A stretch of 64,000 nt of DNA from Pseudomonadota bacterium (GTDB taxonomy: Bacteria; Pseudomonadota; Gammaproteobacteria; Acidiferrobacterales; UBA6901), in NCBI GenBank assembly GCA_021785515.1, contig JAJYEX010000001.1, forward strand, positions 578,196 through 642,195, in the 5' to 3' direction. Under the pieces are notes generated by a model. That model searched no databases and was not told the DNA's origin. It saw only the letters and a program-made list of their open reading frames with translations. The translations under genes and the position numbers were made by a program. Positions 46,001 to 55,611 of the stretch are shown here, piece by piece (position 1 is the stretch's first letter; every line of letters begins with the position of its first letter).

Positions 46001-46014
46001 TTGACTTGAATCAA
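46001..46014. promoter_or_regulatory. FNR-family box upstream of the rSAM-yhcC-ubiUV operon
   Basis: TTGACTTGAATCAA fits TTGAY-N4-RTCAA. It lies 35 bases upstream of ATG 45966. A -10-like TAGATT (minus strand, 45977-45972) is at about class II distance. With the box before ubiT it would place all three anaerobic ubiquinone genes under one FNR-type regulator. Confidence 0.6.
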
Positions 46015-46245
46015 GGAAAGGCGTTGCCTTGGGGCGGCACGGCCAAGCAGGCCGACGGCCGGCGTCTAGCCGTCAGGGCCCGCTGCGGCGGACCGGTGTC
46101 GAAGCCGATGAAGGGGGGAATCCGCACCACCATGCACCCGCGGTAAGGCGCCCCAGCCCCGCTAAAAGGCCGCGGACCAGATCGATCACCTAGATGATGC
46201 GGGGCGTGAACACCGGCCTCCCGCCGCCCTTGACGGACGTCCGGG

Positions 46246-46572
46246 CTAACCTGTACTCCAAGCGCGGGGCCTGCGCATACCGGCCACCTTGCACGCCTGC
46301 TGCATATAGCCATACGGGAAGAGCTTGTAGAGGCGTTCGCGCCCCGAGCCGCCACCATATTTCTGGTCAAGAAACTTGATCACAAAGCGTGCGTCCGCGG
46401 CAATCCGGTGCTGGGTAAAGTAATCGCGCATGAAATCGAGCACCTCCCAATGCTCCGGTCCGAGATTGATGTTTTCCCGCCTGGCCAGTTCTTCGGCAAT
46501 GGCCTTGTTCCAATCTTCGGGGTCGACCAGAAATCCGTCGTTGTCTGTCGTGATCTGCGCCTGCGTAGCCAT
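46246..46572 (-). CDS. DsrC/TusE-family protein lacking the C-terminal cysteine
   Basis: A 108-aa protein of the DsrC/TusE fold with family motifs GFLVDPEDWNKAIAEELA, HWEVLDFMRDYF and LYKLFPYGYMQQACKVAG. DsrC sulfur carriers have two C-terminal cysteines, CysB in the ACK motif and the penultimate CysA. Here CysB (Cys94) is kept, but the C-terminus reads AGMRRPRAWSTG with no CysA. TusE keeps CysA only and the regulatory RspA types lack both, so this pattern is unusual. Other frames do not restore a CysA ending. It is divergent from an NsrR-like gene. A regulatory or sulfur-binding role is possible. Confidence 0.85.
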   Translation of the reverse strand: MATQAQITTDNDGFLVDPEDWNKAIAEELARRENINLGPEHWEVLDFMRDYFTQHRIAADARFVIKFLDQKYGGGSGRERLYKLFPYGYMQQACKVAGMRRPRAWSTG

Positions 46573-46693
46573 CGCTTCTCCTCAGGATATATAGCCACCA
46601 ATTGCCCCCCACAGGTGCGAGCCAAGCCCTGCGAGCGGACTCCCACCGCTGGCGCCCCTCGTCAGCGCGCCTCCGCCACTCGATCTTTTTTCA

Positions 46694-46716
46694 AAGATAT
46701 ATTACAGTTACATCTT
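46694..46716. promoter_or_regulatory. NsrR-like operator between dsrC-like gene and nsrR-like gene
   Basis: A 23-base block begins AAGATATATTA and ends TTACATCTT, the length and arms of the NsrR consensus (AAGAT at one end, ATCTT at the other). A second half-site-like word, AAATGCATCTT, lies near 46753-46763. Both sit in the AT-rich 218-base gap between the two divergent genes. Confidence 0.5.
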
Positions 46717-46790
46717 TTTTGTAACATGCTCCCGTATCATAATCAATATCTCAAATGCATCTTTTAATCTATCTTTGGGTATAGAGGCCT

Positions 46791-47237
46791 ATGCGCCTGA
46801 CCGCTTTTTCAGACTACAGTCTCCGAGTGCTGCTCTATCTGGGCATGCATCGCGAACACCTGTCAACCATTCATGAAATTGCTGGATTTTATGGCATCTC
46901 CGAGAACCATCTCATGAAGGTTGTACACGCCCTGAGTCGACACGGTTATATTGAAACCCTCCGCGGAAAGGGGGGCGGTATGCGGCTACGGCTTACACCA
47001 GTGGAGATCAATGTTGGCGCGGTGGTGCGCACCACTGAGGCCGGCACTGCGCTGATCGAATGTTTTGATCCAGCCCACAGCCATTGCCCAATCATGCCAG
47101 CGTGCTTGTTGCGGGATGTTATGGCTAAGGCACTTGAAGCATTTTTCCTGACACTCGATCGCACCACACTGGCCGATCTGTTGCGCGCAGACCAACAGCT
47201 TGCGCCTCTCATGGAGGCTAGGCCACGCCTATCCTGA
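46791..47237 (+). CDS. Rrf2-family NsrR-like regulator (first copy)
   Basis: A 148-aa Rrf2 protein. The N-terminal winged helix-turn-helix starts MRLTAFSDYSLRVLLYL and has GISENHLMKVVHALSRHGYI and RGKGGGMRLRL. Three cysteines, at 91, 99 and 105 (CX7CX5C), are the expected [Fe-S] ligands of NsrR, which senses nitric oxide. The C-terminus LADLL is typical. It is divergent from the DsrC-like gene, with an NsrR-like operator between them, suggesting that NO or iron-sulfur status controls that gene. A paralogue with the same Cys spacing is at 56.4 kb. Confidence 0.88.
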   Translation: MRLTAFSDYSLRVLLYLGMHREHLSTIHEIAGFYGISENHLMKVVHALSRHGYIETLRGKGGGMRLRLTPVEINVGAVVRTTEAGTALIECFDPAHSHCPIMPACLLRDVMAKALEAFFLTLDRTTLADLLRADQQLAPLMEARPRLS

Positions 47238-47464
47238 GACAAGCACGGAAACATGCAGACAAACCCGGAAAATCGGCGTCCAGACGACGCCAAACCGGTT
47301 CGGGCACAGGGCATATTTGTGCGGACAGGTCCCGCTAGCGCTGCTGAACCGGAAAACCGGCCGAGGAACTCGGCCCGCGCGTCACGGGACGGGTCCCGGG
47401 CGCCAGTTGGTGATAAACGGCTGCGGAACTGCGGAGCAAACAGACTGAAACAGATGGGGCGGTT

Positions 47465-47929
47465 TCAGCGGCTTCGCCGATCTTGGCCTCTGTCCGACAA
47501 CACGCGGTCTATAACCGATCCCACGTCCCATAACCAGCCACGCGCCTGATACCAGAGCATGGCCGGTGACCGGCTGCCGTGCGCCGCAGCAGCGGGAGCG
47601 CTTGCCCCGGTGACGATTGCAATGAGACTCCGCTGAAACTCGGGGCTCCCCGGATCAAACCCGCGGTCCGTGCGGACCGCGAACGCGATGTCCAGCAGAA
47701 ACACCGACTCAATCTGGCGCAGCTGGAGCAGCTGCCAGGTCACCGCATTCACGCCGGCATTGCCTGGACCCCGCACCTGGAAGCAGCCCAGAACCACAGT
47801 CCCGTCCTTGTCGGTGTAGATGACGTGCGGCTCGACCACGCGGACATGCTGGTGGCCAGCACAACGCAAGACTGCGCAGCGCTTTTCCCTTATGGATTGC
47901 CTGAGTCGTTTCAGTATATCGGCAGTCAT
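47465..47929 (-). CDS. Hypothetical protein
   Basis: A 154-aa protein starting MTADILKRLRQSIREKRCAV. The segment VRVVEPHVIYTDKDGTVVLG resembles the core strand of WYL-type sensor domains, but the WYL triad is not evident, so I leave it unnamed. There is no signal peptide or membrane span. I chose ATG 47929; the frame is open a further 480 bases upstream, but that part has low protein-like character. No close neighbour lies on the same strand. Confidence 0.55.
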   Translation of the reverse strand: MTADILKRLRQSIREKRCAVLRCAGHQHVRVVEPHVIYTDKDGTVVLGCFQVRGPGNAGVNAVTWQLLQLRQIESVFLLDIAFAVRTDRGFDPGSPEFQRSLIAIVTGASAPAAAAHGSRSPAMLWYQARGWLWDVGSVIDRVLSDRGQDRRSR

Positions 47930-48598
47930 GGTGCCGTATCCCGGTAGCGGATCGCAAAAAAAGTGGCCTGATTCAGTATAGATACGGAAGCCACGCCCCG
48001 GGTGGCATAGCCCCATAACCCACGACATACGTTTCGGAAATCCGGATGGACGGACACCGCCCGCCTGCACGCGACCGGGCATTGCGCCGTACACCGGCAC
48101 AGACTGAGTCAGAACGCGATTACCCGCTCTCCAACTGAAGGTACCTTCCGGGTAACCCGAATGGCATGTCTTATCCGTGGGGTTGGCGCGCGCCCATACG
48201 CTACCGTCGCACCGTGGTGGTACTATCAGCCTCTGCGACTTTGTTTGTTTAGATGTCCTGGCCTGAAGGAAAACTCCGGCAACATGACGTTCGTCGTGTC
48301 CGGAAGGTGTTTGTGGTCGATGACCAGGGCTTCGTGCCTGTCTCTGCGACCTCAAAGTCGGGACTATCGGGTGCAGCGCATTAAGGGCGCCCGACGCATA
48401 ACATGATACCAAAAGAGTTAGGCGAGAAGATGGACACCAGCCGTGGCACGTTCAGGAATCTCTTTTTGGGCTTTCATACGATCGCGATTTACGGACCTTC
48501 ACCACTGTCGCCGCAGCATGACGGCCGATACCAGCGCAGGAGATCGGGCTGGTGAGGCGCGGCTCGTCTAGAACGGGATTGGCAACCCACTGCTATTC
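47930..48598. other. Intergenic region without a supported gene
   Basis: About 670 bases between divergent genes. Open frames exist, but with Pro/Arg/Cys-rich translations that look like noncoding or antisense sequence, and without ribosome sites. I see no repeat, tRNA or clear promoter. A decayed gene cannot be excluded. Confidence 0.5.
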
Positions 48599-49123
48599 AT
48601 GAACGAACTGCTGCGAACCGCATTTACGGGCATCTTTACGCGTGCGGCTATAGCGTATGTGGGCGCAGTGGCCGCGTACCTTGCGCTTTTCCGCCTGCTG
48701 CGTCGCCAGATCAGCCTGCATGCCATCGCCGTGTTTCCGGGAACGCTGTCTCATGAACTGGCACATTGGACCGCCGGCACCCTGTGCGGCGCCAGACCCA
48801 CGGGGCTCAGGCTGTGGCCGCAACGCAGCGGCAATGATCTGGTCCTGGGAAAAGTAGGGTTCGCAAACCTGCGCTGGTACAACGGCGCCTTCGTCGGTTT
48901 GGCTCCGCTGTCCCTGCTAGCCGCCGCGGCCGTGCTCGTCGAGTGGAGAGCCAGATTTGCGCCCGGCTTTGGGACAACCGGTGCGGCTTGGGCCTACCTG
49001 ATCGCCTGTCTTGTGTATAGCTCGATTCCTTCGAAACAGGATCTGAGAATCATGGCGATATCGTTGCCGCTACTGATTGGCATGATTGGTCTGGCAGGTA
49101 TCGCCTTGGCCTGGGGTCGCTAA
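48599..49123 (+). CDS. Small M50-like membrane protein with HEXXH motif
   Basis: A 174-aa membrane protein with about four helices. SHELAHWTAG near residue 51 provides an HEXXH zinc-protease motif, following a helix as in site-2-protease-like M50 families. A late helix carries SIPSKQDLRIM. The family resembles small M50-like membrane proteins of proteobacteria with no assigned substrate. The ribosome site is weak. It is followed 36 bases later by another membrane metalloprotease-like gene, so the pair may be co-expressed. Confidence 0.7.
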   Translation: MNELLRTAFTGIFTRAAIAYVGAVAAYLALFRLLRRQISLHAIAVFPGTLSHELAHWTAGTLCGARPTGLRLWPQRSGNDLVLGKVGFANLRWYNGAFVGLAPLSLLAAAAVLVEWRARFAPGFGTTGAAWAYLIACLVYSSIPSKQDLRIMAISLPLLIGMIGLAGIALAWGR

Positions 49124-49159
49124 CCGGCGCTGCCGGACGCAGGCTTTTCCGGGGACACT

Positions 49160-49921
49160 GTGCGCATCTGGAAACCGTCGACACTGCATGATCGGCCCGG
49201 CATCTGGGGTCCATGGTTAACGCTTGCGCTGGGAGCGGGCATAGCCGTTGTGTTTCTGCTGGTCCAGCTTGGCATCATGTTCATTTTTTCCTTCTATGAG
49301 TCCGGACATGGCCGGCCGCCCGGCGTGGGTACGGCCGCAGCCGGGCTCGGAAACAATGGCCTGGCGTTCTCGCTCATGACGATGGGAAGCGCCGCAGCCT
49401 GTACTTTGCTGACCTGGTGGGCCGTCCGCCTGCGCCCGGGGATACAACCGGCCGCTTATCTGGGCCTACGTCGCGTTCCGGCCCGCACGGTGCTCGCATG
49501 GCTGGCTGTCACGATGGCATTGATGATCGCATTCAACCTGCTCGAACCTCTTATTGCTCACCCGCAGGCACACCACTTTACCCTGTCACTGTACCGCTCG
49601 GCGGTATCCGCCCCGTTATTTTGGTTCGCCATTGCGGTCGCCGGGCCGGCATTTGAAGAAGTGTTTTTCCGGGGATTCCTGCTGCCAGGGCTGCGATACT
49701 CGCGGCTCGGCGCCGCCGGTGCGGTAATTTTCACGGCGTTGGTATGGGCCGTGAGTCACGCACAGTACAGTGGCCCGGAGGTCGCAGAAATATTCGTATT
49801 CGGATTGGTTCTTGGAACCGCACGGCTGCGTACCGACTCTCTGTACCCGCCCCTTGCCATGCATGCCTTTCTGAACATTGCTGCTCTGCTCCAGGCGGCA
49901 TTCATGGTCGACGGACACTGA
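49160..49921 (+). CDS. CPBP-family intramembrane metalloprotease
   Basis: A 253-aa membrane protein of the CPBP/Abi (CaaX protease-like) family with about seven helices. The conserved motifs are present: EEVFFRG (EExxxR) near residue 168, SHAQY near 198 and MHAFLN near 236. Start is GTG 49160, preceded by GGGG. In bacteria such proteins are linked to protein processing, bacteriocin self-immunity or membrane quality control, and the substrate here is unknown. Confidence 0.85.
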   Translation: MRIWKPSTLHDRPGIWGPWLTLALGAGIAVVFLLVQLGIMFIFSFYESGHGRPPGVGTAAAGLGNNGLAFSLMTMGSAAACTLLTWWAVRLRPGIQPAAYLGLRRVPARTVLAWLAVTMALMIAFNLLEPLIAHPQAHHFTLSLYRSAVSAPLFWFAIAVAGPAFEEVFFRGFLLPGLRYSRLGAAGAVIFTALVWAVSHAQYSGPEVAEIFVFGLVLGTARLRTDSLYPPLAMHAFLNIAALLQAAFMVDGH

Positions 49922-49978
49922 TCTATGAAGCCGCAGTTGCCTTGTCGTGCCTTCAGAAACTACGCATGATCATGATAG

Positions 49979-51099
<1,121 letters not shown>

Positions 51100-51136
51100 T
51101 TTAATTATGTGCCACTGACAAGCAGGCGGTCCCCAG

Positions 51137-51547
51137 ATGTCCGATTCGATCATTGAGCTGTACGGAAAGTCGGTACGTATTGAGCTGAGTGCCGCCGCCG
51201 AACGGGCCCTGGAGAGACGCGACAACCCCATTTTTGCCGAAGTTCAGCTGATTTTCGGGTGCATGATCGCCAAACGAGTCTGGTTCCACGATGACGCCCA
51301 CGAGCAGGCGGTCGCGGTGAATCCGAAGCTGCGGGTATGGTTTCGGCCCGCCCGCTATGAGAAGAGCTGCAGTCTGGACGATATCGATGACGGCGCGGTG
51401 GCCAGCGATTACCCGATGGTCGCGGGACGCAGGGGTTTCGTACCCGACATCGTGCGCGTCGATTACCGTGCCGGCAAGTGGGTCGGTGACTTTAGTTACT
51501 CTATGGACCTTTACCGCTCCCAGAATGCGATGCTGGCCCACGGCTGA
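51137..51547 (+). CDS. Conserved-looking hypothetical protein
   Basis: A 136-aa soluble protein with a central Cys (IFGCMIAKRVWF) and many acidic and aromatic residues. No signal peptide or membrane span is visible. It has its own sigma-70-like promoter just upstream. I do not recognise a named domain. Its composition, promoter and codon use support a real gene. Confidence 0.7.
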   Translation: MSDSIIELYGKSVRIELSAAAERALERRDNPIFAEVQLIFGCMIAKRVWFHDDAHEQAVAVNPKLRVWFRPARYEKSCSLDDIDDGAVASDYPMVAGRRGFVPDIVRVDYRAGKWVGDFSYSMDLYRSQNAMLAHG

Positions 51548-51825
51548 ACCGTGAGCGCCCGGCACCCAGGCCAGGCCAAAACGTTCCCCGTAGACTAGGG
51601 CCGGAAACACTGATTTCCAGCAAGTCGCTACCCCCTGACCGACCGCCCAATGCGGCGCAATGATACGATGACCTGGCAGCGGCACGCCTGCCACAAGGCA
51701 TGCCGCATGCGCGCCATCCAATGTGTACCTAGCCGCCCAATTTATAGAATATGATTCCTGTGGCGCCAGACTGGCAACTGTCGACCGGCAACCCAGAGAT
51801 CAACTGCGAAAAGGACACCTAGCCC

Positions 51826-52446
51826 GTGAGGACCACCATAGCCAAGGCCGCCGACAACCTGGTCAGCACTCAGTCTGTGTTGATATCAGGTGCCGCCGGG
51901 GTGGTGACCATGGTGATTGCCGACAGTCTTTGGGTGACATACCGGTTACCACCACGGTGGATCGCACTTGCCATCAGTTTCGTGCTGGGATCGGTGGCGC
52001 TCGTTGCAATCAGGCAAACCCTGGCACAGCGCATCCTGTGCTACCTGTGCAGTTCCAGCATCATATTTCTCGTCGCTATCGGGAGTAACCGTACCGGAAT
52101 GGTCTTGGCGAGCCTGATTGAGCCCGCTGGATCACCGACCGGAACGCTGCATCTCAAGGGAGACATTGCCGGCGATAAGCAGGTGTTGCAGCACCTAGAC
52201 ATGGGCGCAAGAACCCGAAGCGGCGGCGGGAGCCGGGGACGACCCGGAGTATTGGGCAGAACCGCAACGGACGACGCTGTCACGGACACCGCAGCCGGAC
52301 CGGTACCCGTGCTCGCGATGCCGGAACCACTTCAGCCAGCACGTGCGGTCACGGCACCGGTACAATCTCCTGGGACGGCACAAGTAACCCGTGTGCTACG
52401 TTCGACCGGACCGGCTGGAAAACCACATTTCTTCACCCGATGGTAG
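51826..52446 (+). CDS. Hypothetical membrane protein with disordered tail
   Basis: A 206-aa protein. Two or three hydrophobic segments occupy residues about 15-95 (SVLISGAAGVVTMVIADSLW, IALAISFVLGSVALVAI). A Gly/Pro/Thr-rich tail with no obvious fold follows. Start is GTG 51826, with AAGGA 13 bases upstream. An alternative overlapping frame from 51723 is less protein-like. No family recognised. Confidence 0.5.
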   Translation: MRTTIAKAADNLVSTQSVLISGAAGVVTMVIADSLWVTYRLPPRWIALAISFVLGSVALVAIRQTLAQRILCYLCSSSIIFLVAIGSNRTGMVLASLIEPAGSPTGTLHLKGDIAGDKQVLQHLDMGARTRSGGGSRGRPGVLGRTATDDAVTDTAAGPVPVLAMPEPLQPARAVTAPVQSPGTAQVTRVLRSTGPAGKPHFFTRW

Positions 52447-52669
52447 GTCAGCGGATTTCGGCGCCCGCCACCCCGGACAGATTATGATGGTCTCCCACGC
52501 ATAAGTATTCCGGTGATCTGCCAGAATGGACTGATGTCAGGTCGTGCCTTGCTCCGCGCCGCGGGCATGGCCGGAGAACTTGACACAAAGCCCGGGTAAT
52601 AGCGGGGACCGAACTACTTTAGAGATTTACAGGATCCCTACAGATCGGGGCAGGGGGGCCAGCCGCTCC

Positions 52670-53023
52670 CTATTCCGGGGTTCCCTTGGGCGGAACCTCG
52701 GCGTAAGGGCCGACTTGACGCACCAAGGCCGAGACCTCTTCGGTTTTTCCGTTGAGCGGCACAATCTTGGCAACGCCCTGTCGGGCTACTTCATCGATTC
52801 GCACAACTGCGTGTATCGGAATGCGGGTCACCTGTACACCTTCGAATTCCGCCTTAAGACGTTCCTCGCTAGGGTCGATCACCACTGATGACTTCTCTCC
52901 AAACGTGATGTCCTCGACCACGATAAAGCCGTACAGGTCACCCTGGCTCACGCGTTTCGCGTAAAGCTCATACACCTTTCCCTGATTCACGAATGTAACA
53001 CGATACAAGCACTTCTTAGCCAT
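52670..53023 (-). CDS. DUF1820 family protein
   Basis: A 117-aa protein starting MAKKCLYRVTFVNQGKVYEL, with GDLYGFIVVEDITFGE and VTRIPIHAVVRIDEVARQG, the known pattern of the DUF1820 family. It is predicted to be a small beta-rich cytoplasmic protein of unknown function, widespread in gammaproteobacteria. GAGG lies upstream of the ATG. It is divergent from the phosphoribulokinase gene across 207 bases. Confidence 0.85.
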   Translation of the reverse strand: MAKKCLYRVTFVNQGKVYELYAKRVSQGDLYGFIVVEDITFGEKSSVVIDPSEERLKAEFEGVQVTRIPIHAVVRIDEVARQGVAKIVPLNGKTEEVSALVRQVGPYAEVPPKGTPE

Positions 53024-53230
53024 TCATCTCGCCTCGCACTACTAGTGCCTAGCATAGCACTGCAGCGCGTTCAGGTCATGGGCGCCCGCCGGCCATCGCT
53101 GGTTTGACAAGCCCGCTGGTCACGCCACAATATGAACGTGCTGCAATACTGGCAGCTCGGACGCCATTGGCGGTCCAGTTGCCACACCACTCACTCATTC
53201 TGACCATCCTTTCGATGGCGGAGGAGCGTC

Positions 53231-54160
53231 GTGTCGAAAGCGCATCCAATCGTTGCAGTAACAGGTTCGTCCGGAGCCGGCACGACCACGATAAGACACG
53301 CCTTCAGCGACATTTTCCGCCGCCAGGGAATTCAACCCGCGTTTGTCAACGGCGACAGCTTTCATCGCTATGACCATGAAACCATGGGGCGAGTGATTGA
53401 GCAGGCGCAGGTAGCGGGTCTGCCCCTCAGTCATTTCGGACCGGACGTCAATCTATTCGAACAGCTCGAAACGTTGTTCACGGAATATGGTCGCAGCGGG
53501 GGCGGGACGTTTCGGCAGTGCATCACTGAAGACAATTGCGTGGAGCTCGGCGGTAAACCAGGCACCTTCACCCAGTGGGGGCCACTGCCTGCGGACACGG
53601 ATCTTCTGTTCTACGAAGGTCTGCATGGGGGCGTGGTGGCGCGCACCTGGACCCGGCGACAGATGAGCCCGTCACACAACCCTCTCGTCGCCGAGCGGCG
53701 TTCATCCAGCGAGGACGGCGGCGTCGACGTCGCCCAGCATGTTGACCTGCTGCTTGGTGTCGTTCCGGTTGTGAATCTGGAATGGATCCAGAAGATCCAC
53801 CGCGATACCCGCACTCACGGATACTCGGTGGAGGCCGTAACGAATACGATATTGAGGCGCATGCGTGACTATATAAGCTTCATTGTGCCCCAGTTTTCTG
53901 TCACCGACATCAACTTCCAGCGCGTCCCGGTAGTGGACACGTCAAACCCCTTTATTTCCCGGGACGTCCCCCTGGACGCCGAAAGCATCGTGGTCATCCG
54001 GTTCCGTGATCCACAGCGTTTCAACTTTCCGCAGCTGCTGCGCGAGATCCATGATTCCTACATGTCCCGTCCGAACACGCTCGTCATACCGGGAAGCTAC
54101 TTCGGACATGCGCTGGAAGTGATCTGCGCACCGCTCATTCACGAACTCTGCAGCCGGTAA
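53231..54160 (+). CDS. Phosphoribulokinase (proteobacterial type) with internal insertion
   Basis: A 309-aa kinase that makes ribulose-1,5-bisphosphate for RuBisCO. Motifs include VAVTGSSGAGTTTIRHAF (P-loop), NGDSFHRYDHETM, LLFYEGLHGGVV, VVPVVNLEWIQKIHRD and IVPQFSVTDINFQRVP. Start is GTG 53231, with GGAGGAG upstream. Between GLHGGVV and VAQHVDLL there are about 25 extra residues (137-163, containing TRRQMSPSHN and ERRSSSEDGG) compared with proteobacterial enzymes I know. The insertion is in frame and polar, so it is probably a surface loop. The gene is unlinked from cbbLS. Confidence 0.92.
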   Translation: MSKAHPIVAVTGSSGAGTTTIRHAFSDIFRRQGIQPAFVNGDSFHRYDHETMGRVIEQAQVAGLPLSHFGPDVNLFEQLETLFTEYGRSGGGTFRQCITEDNCVELGGKPGTFTQWGPLPADTDLLFYEGLHGGVVARTWTRRQMSPSHNPLVAERRSSSEDGGVDVAQHVDLLLGVVPVVNLEWIQKIHRDTRTHGYSVEAVTNTILRRMRDYISFIVPQFSVTDINFQRVPVVDTSNPFISRDVPLDAESIVVIRFRDPQRFNFPQLLREIHDSYMSRPNTLVIPGSYFGHALEVICAPLIHELCSR

Positions 54161-54184
54161 GCCAAACTGCCTCCAGTCCACGGA

Positions 54185-54577
54185 TCAGACCGGGCGCAAC
54201 AGCGCCGCAAGCTCTGCATGAACCCCACGGCCATACCGCCCGAAATCGAGCGCCATACCGCCAGCATCCAGCCGGACAACTTGCGCCGACACAAACCGCA
54301 TGACTGCACGGCGGTCAGATCCGCACCGGAAAGCCACATCCACGACCGTGCCGACCGGTACCAGCTCCGACGCTTGTGCCAAAAATACACCATGCAGACT
54401 CAGATCGCGGATCAGCCATTTACCAAAACAGGTCACGCACTGTCCGAGAGTCACCTCCATCGATACCGGCTTGCGCGCACTACGGCGCTGGTCGGGCCCG
54501 CCGCCGGCGACGGCTGTGCGGTATTGCACTGCATTATCGAGCCCGCTGAACCGCTCGTAACTCAGATCCCTCTTCAT
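54185..54577 (-). CDS. PilZ domain protein
   Basis: A 130-aa protein with a single PilZ domain. The c-di-GMP-binding signature is present: the Arg-rich switch RRSARKPV near residue 32, then DLSLHGVFL (D/NxSxxG type) near residue 58. ATG has a strong GGAGG. It is convergent with the phosphoribulokinase gene, 24 bases apart. The role is probably in c-di-GMP-dependent surface behaviour, with the target unknown. Confidence 0.85.
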   Translation of the reverse strand: MKRDLSYERFSGLDNAVQYRTAVAGGGPDQRRSARKPVSMEVTLGQCVTCFGKWLIRDLSLHGVFLAQASELVPVGTVVDVAFRCGSDRRAVMRFVSAQVVRLDAGGMALDFGRYGRGVHAELAALLRPV

Positions 54578-55181
54578 TATTACCTCCGTGCTTGGTTCTA
54601 ACTATTGTTTCCAGAAATCACGCGGCCCCATCAGGCCGGTCATTCTTCACGTAGCAGATTACGAAAGTTTGAACCCGGCAGGTACCGGAAAATTCACCGT
54701 TCGCCGCCCAGTTTGGCCGCTTTGTCGCCACGATTGCTGGCACGGCCTGCCCGGCAACAGACGACAATACAGTGGGACAGCTTCATGCAAACGTCACACA
54801 ACGCGGCTGTGCGGGTCTGCGTCTTCAGGCGCCGAGCTCGAGCACGCTGTTGCAGTTCCACTGGGGCAGCCAGTCTGCCAGCAACGACTTCCGCGATGCC
54901 CTGGGCGTCCTTACAATGGGTGCTAGCTTGAGCTGCAACGCAAACTTCTGGAATACTGAGTTGATAATGCATGCGAAACGGCGGTCCGGACAATTCGGTC
55001 TTGAAAAGCTTTTTTGCCACGCTGCCGACTGAAAAGGTCATTGCGCATGATGTAACCAAGCAGAAGACATACCAAGGCAGCGCTGCGCACATTCACGGGT
55101 TTTACAGCCCACGGCATCTGCATTGGTCACTCAAATACCTTTATTTTTTGCCGAGTTTGCGCGCGAAATGCGGCATGCTGA
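54578..55181. other. Intergenic region without a supported gene
   Basis: About 600 bases between two minus-strand genes. Several open frames of 80-130 codons exist, but with Cys/Arg-rich translations and no ribosome sites. I see no repeat or RNA gene. It should contain the promoter of the PilZ gene. Confidence 0.5.
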
Positions 55182-55568
55182 TCAGAGCGGAAACAAATGT
55201 TTGGTGATCGCCACCGCTACAATGTAGAAAAACGCTGCTTGCGCGCCGATCCAGAACGCCGCACATGTTCGCCGTTTGCGCGCGAACCGGAATGCCCCCA
55301 TACCCAGGAGAATATAGACCAGCAAGCCTGCCAGCTTGGCGGTCAGCCATGGACTGGCGCCGGGGTACTGCCGTATGGCCATTGCCAACACTATCCCGCT
55401 GGCCAACAGAACGGTGTCGTTCATGTGAGGAACGATACGTATCCACCGCATACGCAACCGATCCGGGCGGTACAGCATCCATACCCCACGCAGAACGAAC
55501 AAAATGTAGTTGATAGCCACAGCAGTGACATGCACTGCCTTGGTCTCTGAATACCATCTAAACAGCAT
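55182..55568 (-). CDS. SirB2-like membrane protein
   Basis: A 128-aa protein with four predicted transmembrane helices. It starts MLFRWYSETKAVHVTAVAIN and has RIVPHMNDTVLLASGIVLAM and a C-terminal AVAITKHLFPL, the pattern of the SirB2 (invasion gene expression up-regulator-like) family. SirB2 proteins are integral membrane proteins without a defined biochemical activity. It lies 43 bases downstream of ytfE on the same strand, so read-through is possible. Confidence 0.82.
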   Translation of the reverse strand: MLFRWYSETKAVHVTAVAINYILFVLRGVWMLYRPDRLRMRWIRIVPHMNDTVLLASGIVLAMAIRQYPGASPWLTAKLAGLLVYILLGMGAFRFARKRRTCAAFWIGAQAAFFYIVAVAITKHLFPL

Positions 55569-55611
55569 TGCTTCGCGCCGCCTGAGCGAGTAGGCGTAAG
55601 GGGCTATTCAG

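Noticed and set aside
47465-48412. Long N-terminal extension (about 160 codons) of the minus-strand hypothetical gene
   Set aside because: The extension is Pro/Arg/Cys-rich without a plausible start. Protein-like sequence begins at ATG 47929.
54694-55092. A 132-codon minus-strand frame and overlapping plus-strand frames
   Set aside because: Cys-rich translation, no ribosome site and no family resemblance. Treated as intergenic.
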